NCBI GenBank assembly: GCA_024400635.1
Contig: JAKSMI010000002.1
Span: forward strand, 308,305 to 372,304
Direction: 5' to 3'
DNA from: Bacteroidales bacterium
GTDB taxonomy: Bacteria > Bacteroidota > Bacteroidia > Bacteroidales > WCHB1-69
DNA length: 64,000 nucleotides
A program made the position numbers and the translations under genes. The notes below the pieces were generated by a model that was not told where the DNA came from, did no database searches, and saw only the letters and a program-made list of their open reading frames with translations. Below, in pieces: positions 53,955 through 62,637 of the stretch (within the stretch, counting starts at the first letter, position 1; each line of letters starts with the position of its first letter).

Positions 53955-54088
53955 ACAAGCGTTTGCTACAAATCGGGCCGTTGCAGGCTAAACGCAGAAA
54001 CTCGCAGGCTCCACTTCGTTGCGCCTGCTCAAACAGTCTGCGTTCTTAACGCCTCCACCCGCCACGATTTGTCACGCAAAGCGCTTGT
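53955..54088. repeat. Nested inverted-repeat element (134 bp)
   Basis: Complementary arms nest in order: ACAAGCGTTTGC (53955-53966) with 54076-54088; ACAAATCG (53968-53975) with 54065-54072; AACGCAGA (53991-53998) with 54037-54044; GCAGGC (54004-54009) with 54023-54028. Together they could form one long, branched stem. It is more GC-rich than its surroundings and no convincing protein is encoded. It is likely a non-autonomous mobile or dispersed structured element. Confidence 0.7.
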
Positions 54089-54231
54089 AAGGCGGAAGAT
54101 ATAAATGGTAGGGAATAGACGACTTTTTTTAAACGCTTTTAACTTCTCCACAGCAGAATGCCATAATGCTCCTTCTCGAAACACTTGAAATTATTAACCC
54201 GACAAATCCGGGTGACGCATGATCAAAGTCT

Positions 54232-54342
54232 GATGAAATTGTTTTTGGAGATGAGGATAAACTTTTGGCTTTTGTTGTGGAAGAATTCAAATCTGTGAAA
54301 AATTACAACCGATGGCTGAATGACAGCATCGAAAATTTGTAA
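54232..54342 (+). pseudogene. Duplicated 3' fragment of the DUF2461 gene
   Basis: This in-frame remnant of the last 36 codons ends at the same TAA as the parent gene and has no start of its own. One substitution changes Thr to Ala in LLAFVVEEF. It is part of repeat copy 2. Confidence 0.85.
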
Positions 54343-54373
54343 TATTACGGTTGTTTTTCTTTTGCCAGTTAGA
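54232..54373 (+). repeat. Direct repeat copy 2 (142 bp)
   Basis: Second copy of 53638-53779. The 452 bp between the copies (53780-54231) hold the hairpin cluster, the nested element and about 140 bp of unassigned sequence. Together with 54374-54494, which shows no gene or clear signal, this accounts for the gene-free stretch 53749-54540. Confidence 0.95.
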
Positions 54374-54494
54374 AAAAATAAAAAATAATATGAAGTGTGT
54401 TGTTTGTAAAATGTTTAATATTAGCACATTATGAAAGATTTCTAAAAGTAAAAAATATTTTTTTGAACAATGCAAAGTGTATTAAAAAAAATTG

Positions 54495-54502
54495 TATTTT
54501 TG
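54495..54502 (+). promoter_or_regulatory. -7 element of the L31 gene
   Basis: TATTTTTG, 38 nt before ATG 54541. No clear -33 element at the expected distance. Confidence 0.6.
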
Positions 54503-54540
54503 CACTCCCAAAAAAGAGTAATAATTAAAAACAAATCATA

Positions 54541-54801
54541 ATGAAAAAAGATATTCATCCAAAAGAGTATAGAACCGTGGTATTCAAAGACATGTCGAAT
54601 GAAATCGCATTCATGACGAAATCCACAGTAGCAACGAAAGACACGATTGTTTGGGAAGATGGTAAGGAATATCCCTTAATCAAATTGGAAATTTCAAACA
54701 CTTCACACCCATTCTTCACTGGTAAGATGAAATTGGTTGATACCGCTGGTCGTGTTGATAAGTTCCGCAGCAAATACGGTAATTTCAGCAAGAAGAACTA
54801 A
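54541..54801 (+). CDS. rpmE2: 50S ribosomal protein L31 type B
   Basis: 86 residues. It begins MKKDIHPKEYRTVVFKDMS and ends with HPFFTGKMKLVDTAGRVDKFRSKYG, the type-B (zinc-free) form; none of the zinc-binding cysteines of type A is present. It is part of the large ribosomal subunit at the central protuberance. It is monocistronic: its own -7 element lies upstream and a terminator follows. Confidence 0.96.
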   Translation: MKKDIHPKEYRTVVFKDMSNEIAFMTKSTVATKDTIVWEDGKEYPLIKLEISNTSHPFFTGKMKLVDTAGRVDKFRSKYGNFSKKN

Positions 54802-54828
54802 GATTATCTATAAGTTTAAAAATAACGT

Positions 54829-54867
54829 AGTGGCGAAATCGTGAAAAACGGTTTTGCCGCTTTTTTT
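54829..54867 (+). terminator. Terminator after the L31 gene
   Basis: A 13-bp stem AGTGGCGAAATCG / CGGTTTTGCCGCT with three G-U pairs and a 7-nt loop is followed by seven T residues. Confidence 0.85.
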
Positions 54868-54878
54868 ATCTATAAGGT

Positions 54879-55556
54879 ATGAAAAAAATAGTGGTTTTAT
54901 CAGGTGCTGGCATCAGTGCCGAGAGTGGAATCAAGACCTTTCGCGATTCGGATGGCCTTTGGGAAAATTATCCGGTGGAAGATGTCGCCTCTATCGAAGG
55001 TTGGTATCGCAATCCGAAGTTGATGATAGACTTTTACAATGAGCGCCGTCGGCAGTTGGAACATTGCCAGCCTAACGATGCACACAAAATCGTAGCTGAG
55101 TTGGAAAGCAAGTACGATGTTTGCGTTGTAACCCAGAATGTGGACAATCTACATGAACGTGCTGGTTCCACGCATATCATCCACTTGCATGGCGAATTGA
55201 CGAAAGCCTGTAGCGAGCGCGGCAAAACCTGTGTTCAAGACATTGGCTATCGAGATATTGTCTTCGGTGAAAAAACTCCTGATGGAGGCCTGATGCGTCC
55301 CTTCATCGTTTGGTTCGGTGAAGATGTTCCCTTGCTTTCCGCTGCGGCCGATGAGGTTCAAAGTGCCGATATCCTCATCATCATTGGTACTTCGCTCAAC
55401 GTCTATCCGGCAGCTGGCCTGCTTTATTACGCCCGTCCTGATGCTGATATTTATCTTATTGATCCTAAAGATGTTCAACCAGTTAGACGTCAGGTGAAAT
55501 TCATTAGAGAAAAAGCGACAAAAGGCATGCAAATTTTGAAAGAACAACTGCTGTAA
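54879..55556 (+). CDS. cobB: Sir2 family NAD-dependent protein deacylase
   Basis: 225 residues. VVLSGAGISAESGIKTFRD for NAD binding, TQNVDNLHERAG, and the catalytic His in IHLHGEL. The YNERRR segment holds the Tyr-x-x-Arg pair typical of class III sirtuins (SIRT5/CobB), which favour succinyl or malonyl lysines. Only one Cys pair is visible (KACSERGKTC); the second pair of the usual zinc site is missing. It removes acyl groups from lysines in the cytoplasm. It begins 12 nt after the L31 terminator. Confidence 0.92.
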   Translation: MKKIVVLSGAGISAESGIKTFRDSDGLWENYPVEDVASIEGWYRNPKLMIDFYNERRRQLEHCQPNDAHKIVAELESKYDVCVVTQNVDNLHERAGSTHIIHLHGELTKACSERGKTCVQDIGYRDIVFGEKTPDGGLMRPFIVWFGEDVPLLSAAADEVQSADILIIIGTSLNVYPAAGLLYYARPDADIYLIDPKDVQPVRRQVKFIREKATKGMQILKEQLL

Positions 55557-55571
55557 TTGCTGAAAAAAATG

Positions 55572-55579
55572 TATCTTTG
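55572..55579 (+). promoter_or_regulatory. -7 element of lon
   Basis: Perfect TATCTTTG, 18 nt before ATG 55598; it rules out the frame start at TTG 55577. Confidence 0.7.
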
Positions 55580-55597
55580 CCATCCAATTTTTTAACT

Positions 55598-58015
55598 ATG
55601 GACGACATATCTCTCTTCAACGATTTCTTAAACAACGAATCTATTATACCTCTTTTTTCTTCTGATGATGAAGAGGCCTTGAAAAACGAAAACGTAGCCG
55701 AACAACTTCCTATACTTCCATTACGCAATACCGTTCTCTTTCCTGGGATGGTTATTCCTATTACCGTCGGAAGGAACAAATCCATCAAACTGGTGCAGGA
55801 ATATAGCCGGAGCAACGAGCCCATCGGTGTTGTTGCACAAAAGGATAACGAAGTGGAAGAACCTGGTTTGGATGACATATACAAAGTCGGAACGCAAGCC
55901 CATATTCTTAAATTCTTATCTATGCCAGATGGTAGTGTGACCATTATCGTCAGAGGTATGAAACGCTTTGAAATAAAACAGCTTATCCAATCCGAGCCCT
56001 ACCATAAGGCCTTAGTTTCAGAGTATCCTTGTAACGACTTTGACCCGGCTGTCATACGAAAGCGCACCTATACGGCTTTGATTTCTTCGATTCGTGATAC
56101 GGCAGTCCAGATGGTGCGTAAGTCTTCACAGCTGCCACCGGAAAGCGCTATCGCATTGCGCAACATGGCGAGCGGCGCTTTTTTGTTGAGTTTCATCGCT
56201 TCTAATTTGTCTGTCGAAGTGAATGAAAAGCAGCGCATTCTTGAAATTCAAGATGTGGAGGAACGTGCTCGATTGGTGCTACGTTTGCTCCTCAACGACT
56301 TGCAGATGCAGGAACTGAAAAATCAGATTCAGTATAAGTCGAAGCAGGAACTTGATAAGCAGCAACGAGAATATTTCTTGAATCAGCAGATGAAAACCAT
56401 CCAGCAAGAGTTGGGGGGGTCACCAAGTGAACAGGATTATAATCGATTGAAAGAACTTGGTTCTAGAAAAAAATGGAACAAGGATGTAGCTTCTCTTTTC
56501 GAAAAGGAATTGGAAAAACTGCGTCATATCAACCAAATGGCACCGGATTATTCAGTGCAGCTCAACTATCTGGAGCTTTTGGTCGACCTTCCTTGGAACG
56601 AATACAGTACGGATAATTTCGATTTGGACAAGGCTCGCAAGATTCTCGACCGCGATCATTCTGGTCTTGACAAAGTCAAAGAACGTATCGTTGAATATAT
56701 TGCTGTTTTGAAGTTGAAAGGAGATATGAAGTCGCCGATTTTGTGCTTGGCAGGTCCTCCGGGTGTGGGTAAAACTTCGCTTGGGCGTTCCATCGCCGAT
56801 GCCCTTGGGCGCAAGTACATCCGTATGTCGTTGGGTGGTTTGCATGATGAGTCGGAAATCCGAGGTCACCGTAAAACCTATATCGGAGCAATGCCTGGTC
56901 GTGTTATTCAAAATATGCGCAAGGCTGGTTGCTCCAACCCCGTTTTCGTCCTTGATGAAATAGATAAGGTTACGGGTATGACTGTTCAGGGCGACCCTTC
57001 TGCAGCTTTGTTGGAAGTGCTTGATCCAGAACAAAATACGGCTTTCTACGATAATTATCTGGAAACTACATTCGATTTGTCGAAGGTGTTGTTCATCGCT
57101 ACCGCCAACAATCTTGGCAATATTCATCCGGCATTGCTCGACCGTATGGAAATCATTGATATTGCCGGTTATCTGATGGAAGAAAAAATTCAGATTGCTA
57201 AAAAACATTTGATTCCCAAACAGTTAAAAGAGCATGGTTTGAAACGCTATGATTTGAGTTTTTCAGATAAAATCATTGAGCAAATCGTTATTGATTATAC
57301 TCGTGAGGCTGGTGTTCGACTTTTGGAGAAAAATATTGCTCGCGTGATTCGTAAGCGTGTCGCTCAATTCGTCAAGGATGGCAGTATGGAAAAGAAAATT
57401 TCCGCTGAAGACCTGCAGGAATTGTTAGGCTCGCCTATTTTCCAGAAAGAGAATTCAATTGACAATAGTGTGCCTGGTGTGGCTACAGGTTTGGCCTGGA
57501 CTGCTGTTGGTGGTGAAATCCTTTTTGTGGAAGCCATTACAAGTCCAAGCAAAAATGGAGGTCTTACCATGACTGGCAATTTGGGCGATGTGATGAAAGA
57601 ATCTGCCACTATTGCCTACGAGTATCTGAAGGCTCATGCAGAGGAATATGGTATCCCAGCTGATACTTTTGAGACGAAAAAAATCCATATTCACGTTCCA
57701 GAAGGTGCAACGCCCAAGGATGGCCCTTCAGCAGGAATCACATTGTTGACGGCAATGATTTCTGCCTTTACAAAGCGGAAAGTGCGCAACAAAATTGCAA
57801 TGACAGGAGAAATTACGCTGCGTGGCAAGTTGTTGCCTGTGGGTGGCATCAAGGAAAAGATTTTGGCTGCTAAGCGTTCTGGAATCAATGATATTGTCTT
57901 ATCTTCTGAAAATCAGAAGGACGTTAAAGATATCAAAGAGAATTTTACTGAAGGAATGACCTTCCACTATTTCAGTTCAATGAAAGAAGCTTTGAGTTAC
58001 ACCGTGTTGGCCTAA
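55598..58015 (+). CDS. lon: ATP-dependent protease Lon
   Basis: 805 residues from ATG 55598. The N-terminal substrate domain starts [19 protein letters not shown], the AAA+ domain has Walker [10 protein letters not shown] and [10 protein letters not shown], and the proteolytic domain carries the Ser-Lys dyad S711 in [10 protein letters not shown] and K754 in [12 protein letters not shown]. It degrades misfolded and regulatory proteins in the cytoplasm. The promoter gives a leader of about ten bases. The stop overlaps the convergent GT9 gene by 4 bp. Confidence 0.98.
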   Translation: MDDISLFNDFLNNESIIPLFSSDDEEALKNENVAEQLPILPLRNTVLFPGMVIPITVGRNKSIKLVQEYSRSNEPIGVVAQKDNEVEEPGLDDIYKVGTQAHILKFLSMPDGSVTIIVRGMKRFEIKQLIQSEPYHKALVSEYPCNDFDPAVIRKRTYTALISSIRDTAVQMVRKSSQLPPESAIALRNMASGAFLLSFIASNLSVEVNEKQRILEIQDVEERARLVLRLLLNDLQMQELKNQIQYKSKQELDKQQREYFLNQQMKTIQQELGGSPSEQDYNRLKELGSRKKWNKDVASLFEKELEKLRHINQMAPDYSVQLNYLELLVDLPWNEYSTDNFDLDKARKILDRDHSGLDKVKERIVEYIAVLKLKGDMKSPILCLAGPPGVGKTSLGRSIADALGRKYIRMSLGGLHDESEIRGHRKTYIGAMPGRVIQNMRKAGCSNPVFVLDEIDKVTGMTVQGDPSAALLEVLDPEQNTAFYDNYLETTFDLSKVLFIATANNLGNIHPALLDRMEIIDIAGYLMEEKIQIAKKHLIPKQLKEHGLKRYDLSFSDKIIEQIVIDYTREAGVRLLEKNIARVIRKRVAQFVKDGSMEKKISAEDLQELLGSPIFQKENSIDNSVPGVATGLAWTAVGGEILFVEAITSPSKNGGLTMTGNLGDVMKESATIAYEYLKAHAEEYGIPADTFETKKIHIHVPEGATPKDGPSAGITLLTAMISAFTKRKVRNKIAMTGEITLRGKLLPVGGIKEKILAAKRSGINDIVLSSENQKDVKDIKENFTEGMTFHYFSSMKEALSYTVLA

Positions 58016-59019
58016 TTCTTATTCTGAAGAATTGTTTCTTCAATTTTTTTAATGACCGTATTGTTGGTAATGTCATTGAGGCAGTGCCAGTCGCCGTAGC
58101 GGCAGGTTTTGTTGCCGTAAATGCTGCATGGGCGGCAGGGTAGGTCGCATTGCACTACGGTTTGCAAAGATTGTCCCCAAGCCAGAAATCCTCCCAAGGG
58201 ATGAGTCGCTCCCCAAATGCTTATCACTGGAATGCCGGCGAGTGACGCCAGGTGCATGTTGCCGCTGTCCATCGTCAACATGGCTTGTAGTTGGCTTATC
58301 AAACGTAGTTCTTCTGCCATATTGGGTAATTTATCAACAACGGATTCAACATTTGAGTATTTGCTTTCCCAAAGGTCAAGGATTTGTTTTTCGTAGTTTC
58401 CAGCACCAAAAAGAAAAACCTTGTGGTGCTCTGACAGGTTGGCTACAACTTCTTCCATCTTTTCCAAGGGAAAAATTTTCCCTTTGTGTGCGGCGAATGG
58501 AGCAACTCCAATGGCGTCCAGTTTTTCACGGGTCTCGGTCTTGAGTAATGAAAATCGTTGGTGCCAGTCAATTTCCACATCAAATCCCAATTCTTTAAGG
58601 CATTGAGCATACAGTTCGAAAGAGGTTTTTTGTTGGACTTTAACTTTGGAAGTGATGAAGCGTCTGCGTACTTTTCTGTCTTTATGAATATGGCTTGTTT
58701 TTATTTTTTTTAGTCTTAATTTTGAACGAATGTAGATGGTTCTTAAGACATTATGGAAATCGGCAAGCATGGTTGGATTCAGCTTTGACAGTTCTTTGCA
58801 AAGCTGATTGAGTCCGCGGGTCCCTCGATAATTCTTTAAGTCAACGCTGTAAAATGATACATTATTGGGCAGTAATTGTATGATGCTTCCCACAAATGGG
58901 CGGCTCACAACCGTAATTTGAAGTTCAGGGTATTGACGGGCAAGTGCATCAATGACTGGCACAGCCATCAGGATGTCGCCTAAGGCGGAAAAACGGACAA
59001 TGAGCAGGTGCTGTTTCAC
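58012..59019 (-). CDS. Glycosyltransferase family 9 (heptosyltransferase-like)
   Basis: 335 residues. It opens LLIVRFSALGDILMAVPVIDAL, the GT9 mark, and has GNMHLASLAGIPVISIWGATHP for nucleotide-sugar binding in the C-terminal Rossmann half. It likely adds a heptose or related sugar to the inner core of lipopolysaccharide or lipooligosaccharide at the inner membrane. It overlaps the upstream DUF4254 gene by 4 nt (ATGA), a pairing common in Bacteroidetes. A late Cys-rich part (CDLPCRPCSIYGNKTCRYGDWHC) is notable for possible metal or redox effects. Confidence 0.92.
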   Translation of the reverse strand: MKQHLLIVRFSALGDILMAVPVIDALARQYPELQITVVSRPFVGSIIQLLPNNVSFYSVDLKNYRGTRGLNQLCKELSKLNPTMLADFHNVLRTIYIRSKLRLKKIKTSHIHKDRKVRRRFITSKVKVQQKTSFELYAQCLKELGFDVEIDWHQRFSLLKTETREKLDAIGVAPFAAHKGKIFPLEKMEEVVANLSEHHKVFLFGAGNYEKQILDLWESKYSNVESVVDKLPNMAEELRLISQLQAMLTMDSGNMHLASLAGIPVISIWGATHPLGGFLAWGQSLQTVVQCDLPCRPCSIYGNKTCRYGDWHCLNDITNNTVIKKIEETILQNKN

Positions 59020-59636
59020 TTTTTGCCGTATAAAACAGGGTTGGTGGCAGGGTCGTTGTACATTTTCATCTGCTTATAGACTTTCATGTATTTGCGACCT
59101 GCCTTGAAATCGCCGATTAGCTGGTCGATGGCAGTGCTTAGGTCTTGTTGCTGTTCGAGTAAAATCTGCAGTTTTCTGCGGCAGGTTTCTTTGTGTTGTT
59201 CATCGGCATCCTGGCGTTCAACTTGTTCGCGCATGTGGTAAATCTTAAGCGCCAGGATACTGAGGCGGTCGATGGCCCATGCGGGACTTTCGGTATTGAT
59301 GGTGGCTTCGGGAAGCATTTTCACGTTGTGGTAAAGCGTATAGAAATAACTGTCAATGGTTTCCACCAAATCTGTGCGGTCTTGGTTGCTGCGGTCAATG
59401 CGGCGTTTAAGTTGTAATGCCTCAGTGGGATTGATTTGAGGGTCGCGAATCAAATCCTCCAAGTGCCATTGTACTGTGTCTATCCAATTTTTCAAATACA
59501 AATCGGCTTCGATTTTTCCTGGTTCGAAAGGATTTTGAATGGGCGTGTCAACGTGATTTTTAATGTGATAATCCCTTATGGCTTGCTCAAATATGCTATT
59601 TGCCAATGCTGAAAATGTTTTCTTCCCGTCTATCAT
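59016..59636 (-). CDS. DUF4254 domain protein
   Basis: 206 residues from ATG 59636; the frame extends to 59696 but that part lies across the promoter. All-helical and charged, with NPFEPGKIEADLYLKNWIDTVQWHLEDLIRDP near the start, typical of DUF4254. The function is unknown; its constant link to GT9 glycosyltransferases suggests a role in surface glycan assembly. No signal peptide. It overlaps the GT9 gene by 4 nt. Confidence 0.85.
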   Translation of the reverse strand: MIDGKKTFSALANSIFEQAIRDYHIKNHVDTPIQNPFEPGKIEADLYLKNWIDTVQWHLEDLIRDPQINPTEALQLKRRIDRSNQDRTDLVETIDSYFYTLYHNVKMLPEATINTESPAWAIDRLSILALKIYHMREQVERQDADEQHKETCRRKLQILLEQQQDLSTAIDQLIGDFKAGRKYMKVYKQMKMYNDPATNPVLYGKK

Positions 59637-59658
59637 ATTGATGATATAATTGAAAAAG

Positions 59659-59666
59659 CAAAAGTA
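59659..59666 (-). promoter_or_regulatory. -7 element of the DUF4254-GT9 operon
   Basis: Minus-strand TACTTTTG matches TAnnTTTG, 22 nt before the ATG at 59636. Confidence 0.6.
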
Positions 59667-59882
59667 CGATAATTTTCCGAATTGGGCAAATCGCATTTTT
59701 TATCGTTTTTCTTTCCAAGAATCAAGGAGCATCCACCCCAAAATTAATAATGCTATTTTTTAGAATGTTGGAGTGTTGTTTTCAAAAGTGGCAGATTTTT
59801 CTTCAAAAATGATCAAAAACCGACATTTTAAATTTTTAGTATTTTATAAAATATTACACTTGATTTATATAAAAATATATTA

Positions 59883-59890
59883 TATTTTTG
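59883..59890 (+). promoter_or_regulatory. -7 element of the DUF2851 gene
   Basis: TATTTTTG, 14 nt before ATG 59905, showing that the frame upstream of it (from 59773) is not translated. Confidence 0.65.
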
Positions 59891-59904
59891 TTGAAAAAAT
59901 ATTT

Positions 59905-61224
59905 ATGAAAGAGGAACTGCTGCAGTATTTATGGAAAAATAGTATTTTCAATCACGATAACTTGAGGACGACGGACGGGCGGGAAATTCATGTTATCAAT
60001 CCCGGTCTGATGCATCAAGATGCGGGGCCTGATTTTAAGGGGGCGGTCATTCGAATCGATGATATGATTTGGGCAGGTGATGTGGAAGTTCACGTCAATG
60101 GGTCGGATTGGTATCGTCATCATCATCAGCGAGATGACAAATATTTGTCGGTGATTTTGCATGTGGTATACACCGCAGATATGGAAATTGTGCGGAAGGA
60201 TTGCGAAATGATACCGACATTGGAGCTGAAAGATTACATTCCTGCAGATATGTTGGAGGAATATCAGCGATTGACGCTTTCGGAAAATAGTATTCCCTGT
60301 GGAAACAGCATTGTTGAAGTACCACATTTGGCGTTGACATCCATCATTTCTTCGTTGGCGGTAGAGCGTTTGTTGCGTCGGCAGAAGCAAATGTTTCGCA
60401 TTCTTGAAAAGTGTGAGGGTGATTGGGATGAACTGACATATCGGATTTTGGCTATCAATTTTGGCTTTAATGTCAATGGTACGGCTTTTGAGTTGTTGGC
60501 GCAGAGTTTGCCCTACAAAATAATCAGTCGACACGAAAGATCCCGTTTGCAGATTTATGCTTTGGTTTTTGGTCAGGCAGGAATGTTGGATAATCCCGAA
60601 ATAAGCGAGAAGGACAGTTATCTTGAACAATTGAAAAATGAGTATGATTACCTGCGTTATAAGTATAGACTGAGTCCGATTGATCCAAAAGTATGGAATC
60701 TTTTGCGCCTACGTCCTACGAATTTTCCGTGTGTCAGACTTGCGCAGTTTAGTGAATTGTTGTTTTGTCTGCCCAATATTTTTCAAGAATTGATTATTAA
60801 ATTAAAGACCGATAATATTCGATGCCTACTGGGTTCCATTAGTCCTGATGAGTATTGGAAGACGCATTTTCATTTTGGAAGAAAGACGAAAGAACATCCG
60901 TGCCATATTGGAAAATCGGCATTGAATCTTTTGATTATCAATACAATGGCTCCTGTACTATTTGCTTATGGCTCATTTGCAGGTAATGACAAGTATAAAA
61001 GTAGGGCGCTGAATATGCTGGAAATCAATCCGCCAGAGGACAACATTGTCACGCGGCAATTTGGGCGTTTCAATTTTCCCATGGATTCTGCGATGGTTTC
61101 ACAGGCTTTGCTGGAATTGTATTCCGTTTTTTGCAAATACAAAAAATGTTATTCCTGTCCGATAGGGCAGTATATCGTAACAAAATTGTATAAAAAAGAC
61201 AAAAATGTCTCGAATGAATATTGA
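59905..61224 (+). CDS. DUF2851 family protein
   Basis: 439 residues from ATG 59905. Family marks: EELLQYLWKNSIF, NPGLMHQDAGPDFKGAVIRID, GDVEVHVNGSDWYRH, and HQRDDKYLSVILHVVY. The G-D-V-E-x-H and D-W segments recall nuclease-like acidic clusters, but no function is established for DUF2851. The C-terminus has KKCYSCPIGQYIV with a C-x-x-C pair that could bind metal. No signal peptide, so cytoplasmic. It converges with the acyltransferase gene downstream. Confidence 0.88.
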   Translation: MKEELLQYLWKNSIFNHDNLRTTDGREIHVINPGLMHQDAGPDFKGAVIRIDDMIWAGDVEVHVNGSDWYRHHHQRDDKYLSVILHVVYTADMEIVRKDCEMIPTLELKDYIPADMLEEYQRLTLSENSIPCGNSIVEVPHLALTSIISSLAVERLLRRQKQMFRILEKCEGDWDELTYRILAINFGFNVNGTAFELLAQSLPYKIISRHERSRLQIYALVFGQAGMLDNPEISEKDSYLEQLKNEYDYLRYKYRLSPIDPKVWNLLRLRPTNFPCVRLAQFSELLFCLPNIFQELIIKLKTDNIRCLLGSISPDEYWKTHFHFGRKTKEHPCHIGKSALNLLIINTMAPVLFAYGSFAGNDKYKSRALNMLEINPPEDNIVTRQFGRFNFPMDSAMVSQALLELYSVFCKYKKCYSCPIGQYIVTKLYKKDKNVSNEY

Positions 61225-61238
61225 AAAAGCAAGTTGAA

Positions 61239-61259
61239 TGGCTAATCGATCAATAGCCA
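61239..61259. terminator. Possible bidirectional hairpin between convergent genes
   Basis: TGGCTA and TAGCCA form a 6-bp stem around a 9-nt loop in the 48-bp gap between the DUF2851 and acyltransferase genes. It lacks T-runs, so it is a weak call. Confidence 0.3.
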
Positions 61260-61272
61260 GATAACGATGTGC

Positions 61273-62622
61273 TTATTCACATTGTTTCATGATTTCAGAC
61301 TTGTATTCTTCAGCGACGGATGTCATGCCAATAAGTTGCTTAAAGTAGTATCGCCAACGGGCACTGAATTTGAGCCAACCGCGTTTGTATTCGAAGAAGA
61401 TGAAGAATGAAGCGAACATGGCCACAATGTAAGCGAGTGCAAAGAGGACGCTCTTGGATACAATCCACAGGATGGCGAACATAATCGGATAATACAGTGT
61501 GAAAGAAACAATACTGCCAACGCAATGGAATGAAGCGTGCAAATGCCGATCCTTGATGTTCCTTCGCAGATATGCAGGAAAGTAGAAGGGAATGGCATTG
61601 TTTATCAGACCGAAAAGAAATAGAGGCAGGAGAATGAGATAAATCAGTGTTTTGCCTAAAAGTTGGCTTAATGATATCTCTTGGCCAACAACCCAATCGC
61701 GGAGGTTTAACTGCTCCAATTCTTCAATGTATTGGCGAGTGATGAGCATCAAATATTCGAAGCGGTCCGGTTCTTCGGTTTTCATCTTTGTAATCCGGTC
61801 GATGATAGTTATTTCTTCCGCTCGGTGGTAGGGAAAATAGTTGGGGTTGAGTCCTTTTTTTGCCAGGCAAGGTTTGACCCACATCGTGCGGAGCAGTTCA
61901 ATTTCTTTTAGGTATTCCTGATGGAGTTCGATGTCTGGAGTTAACGCTTTGAGTTGGGCACGTGCTTTGGCGTTGAGTTGTTGGTACGCAATATTGGGGT
62001 CTGTTTTGAAGGTCTCGAAAAATTCATCAAAGCCGAAAGGTTCGCCGACTGTAAGTGAGACTTTTGTGCGTGCATTGAAATAATCGAGGTAGTGAATGTT
62101 GATGGGAAGAATTTGAAGGCCGAGTTTGAAATCGGCTTTTTCTTCTGCTGCGAAAGCGATTCTGGGGAAGCCTTTCTTGAAAGTGCCTAAATAATGCCCC
62201 TGTTGATGCTGGGCTTCAGGATAAATGACCAAGGTGTTGCCTCGGGTTAAAATATCTGAGGCAATGTCAAACGAAGTCATATTGTATTTCACATCATTGA
62301 TGCCGCCGTCTCGGGTGCGGAAGGTGGGCAGGATTTTCAAGTAGCGTAAAATCTTAGCCACGGCATCTTTCTTGAAAATGTCGCCGCGGGCAATGAAAAC
62401 GGGCTGACGATGGTCGTTGAACATATACAGGATGTTCAAGGCATCATTGGCTCCGTTTTGGTGGTTGGCAATGATGATTACCGGCTTCCCTTTTTCGGGT
62501 ATGTTTTTCCTTCCAACAACATAAACTCTTTTATAGTAGAACCAATTGTGGAATTGCTTTAGGTATAGATTGAAAAAATTGTACGAATGTGAAAAGTCGT
62601 CAATATGGGTTAAATCAATCAT
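61273..62622 (-). CDS. PlsC-like 1-acyl-glycerol-3-phosphate acyltransferase with C-terminal membrane domain
   Basis: 449 residues. Acyltransferase motif I is IANHQNGANDAL (His and Asp five residues apart), motif III-like part VIYPEAQHQQGHYLG and FKKGFPRIAFAA. After about 300 residues there are four hydrophobic segments (LIYLILLPLFLFGLINN and later helices). It acylates a glycerol-phosphate or similar lipid at the inner membrane. The exact acceptor is unknown; the long form with C-terminal helices is seen in Bacteroidetes. It starts 15 nt after the S46 peptidase stop, probably in the same operon. Confidence 0.88.
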   Translation of the reverse strand: MIDLTHIDDFSHSYNFFNLYLKQFHNWFYYKRVYVVGRKNIPEKGKPVIIIANHQNGANDALNILYMFNDHRQPVFIARGDIFKKDAVAKILRYLKILPTFRTRDGGINDVKYNMTSFDIASDILTRGNTLVIYPEAQHQQGHYLGTFKKGFPRIAFAAEEKADFKLGLQILPINIHYLDYFNARTKVSLTVGEPFGFDEFFETFKTDPNIAYQQLNAKARAQLKALTPDIELHQEYLKEIELLRTMWVKPCLAKKGLNPNYFPYHRAEEITIIDRITKMKTEEPDRFEYLMLITRQYIEELEQLNLRDWVVGQEISLSQLLGKTLIYLILLPLFLFGLINNAIPFYFPAYLRRNIKDRHLHASFHCVGSIVSFTLYYPIMFAILWIVSKSVLFALAYIVAMFASFFIFFEYKRGWLKFSARWRYYFKQLIGMTSVAEEYKSEIMKQCE

Positions 62623-62637
62623 CAGTATAAGTTTTGG

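Noticed and set aside
53852..54049. 66-codon ORF over the hairpin island
   Set aside because: It lies across the nested inverted repeats, has no recognisable domain and its codons follow the stem arms; better explained as chance reading of a structured repeat.
54061..54110. tRNA-like sequence near the end of the nested element
   Set aside because: No T-loop GTTCRANNC or acceptor stem could be found; the pairing belongs to the nested repeat.
53780..54231. Complete insertion sequence
   Set aside because: No transposase frame, and the flanking 142-bp copies are far too long to be target-site duplications.
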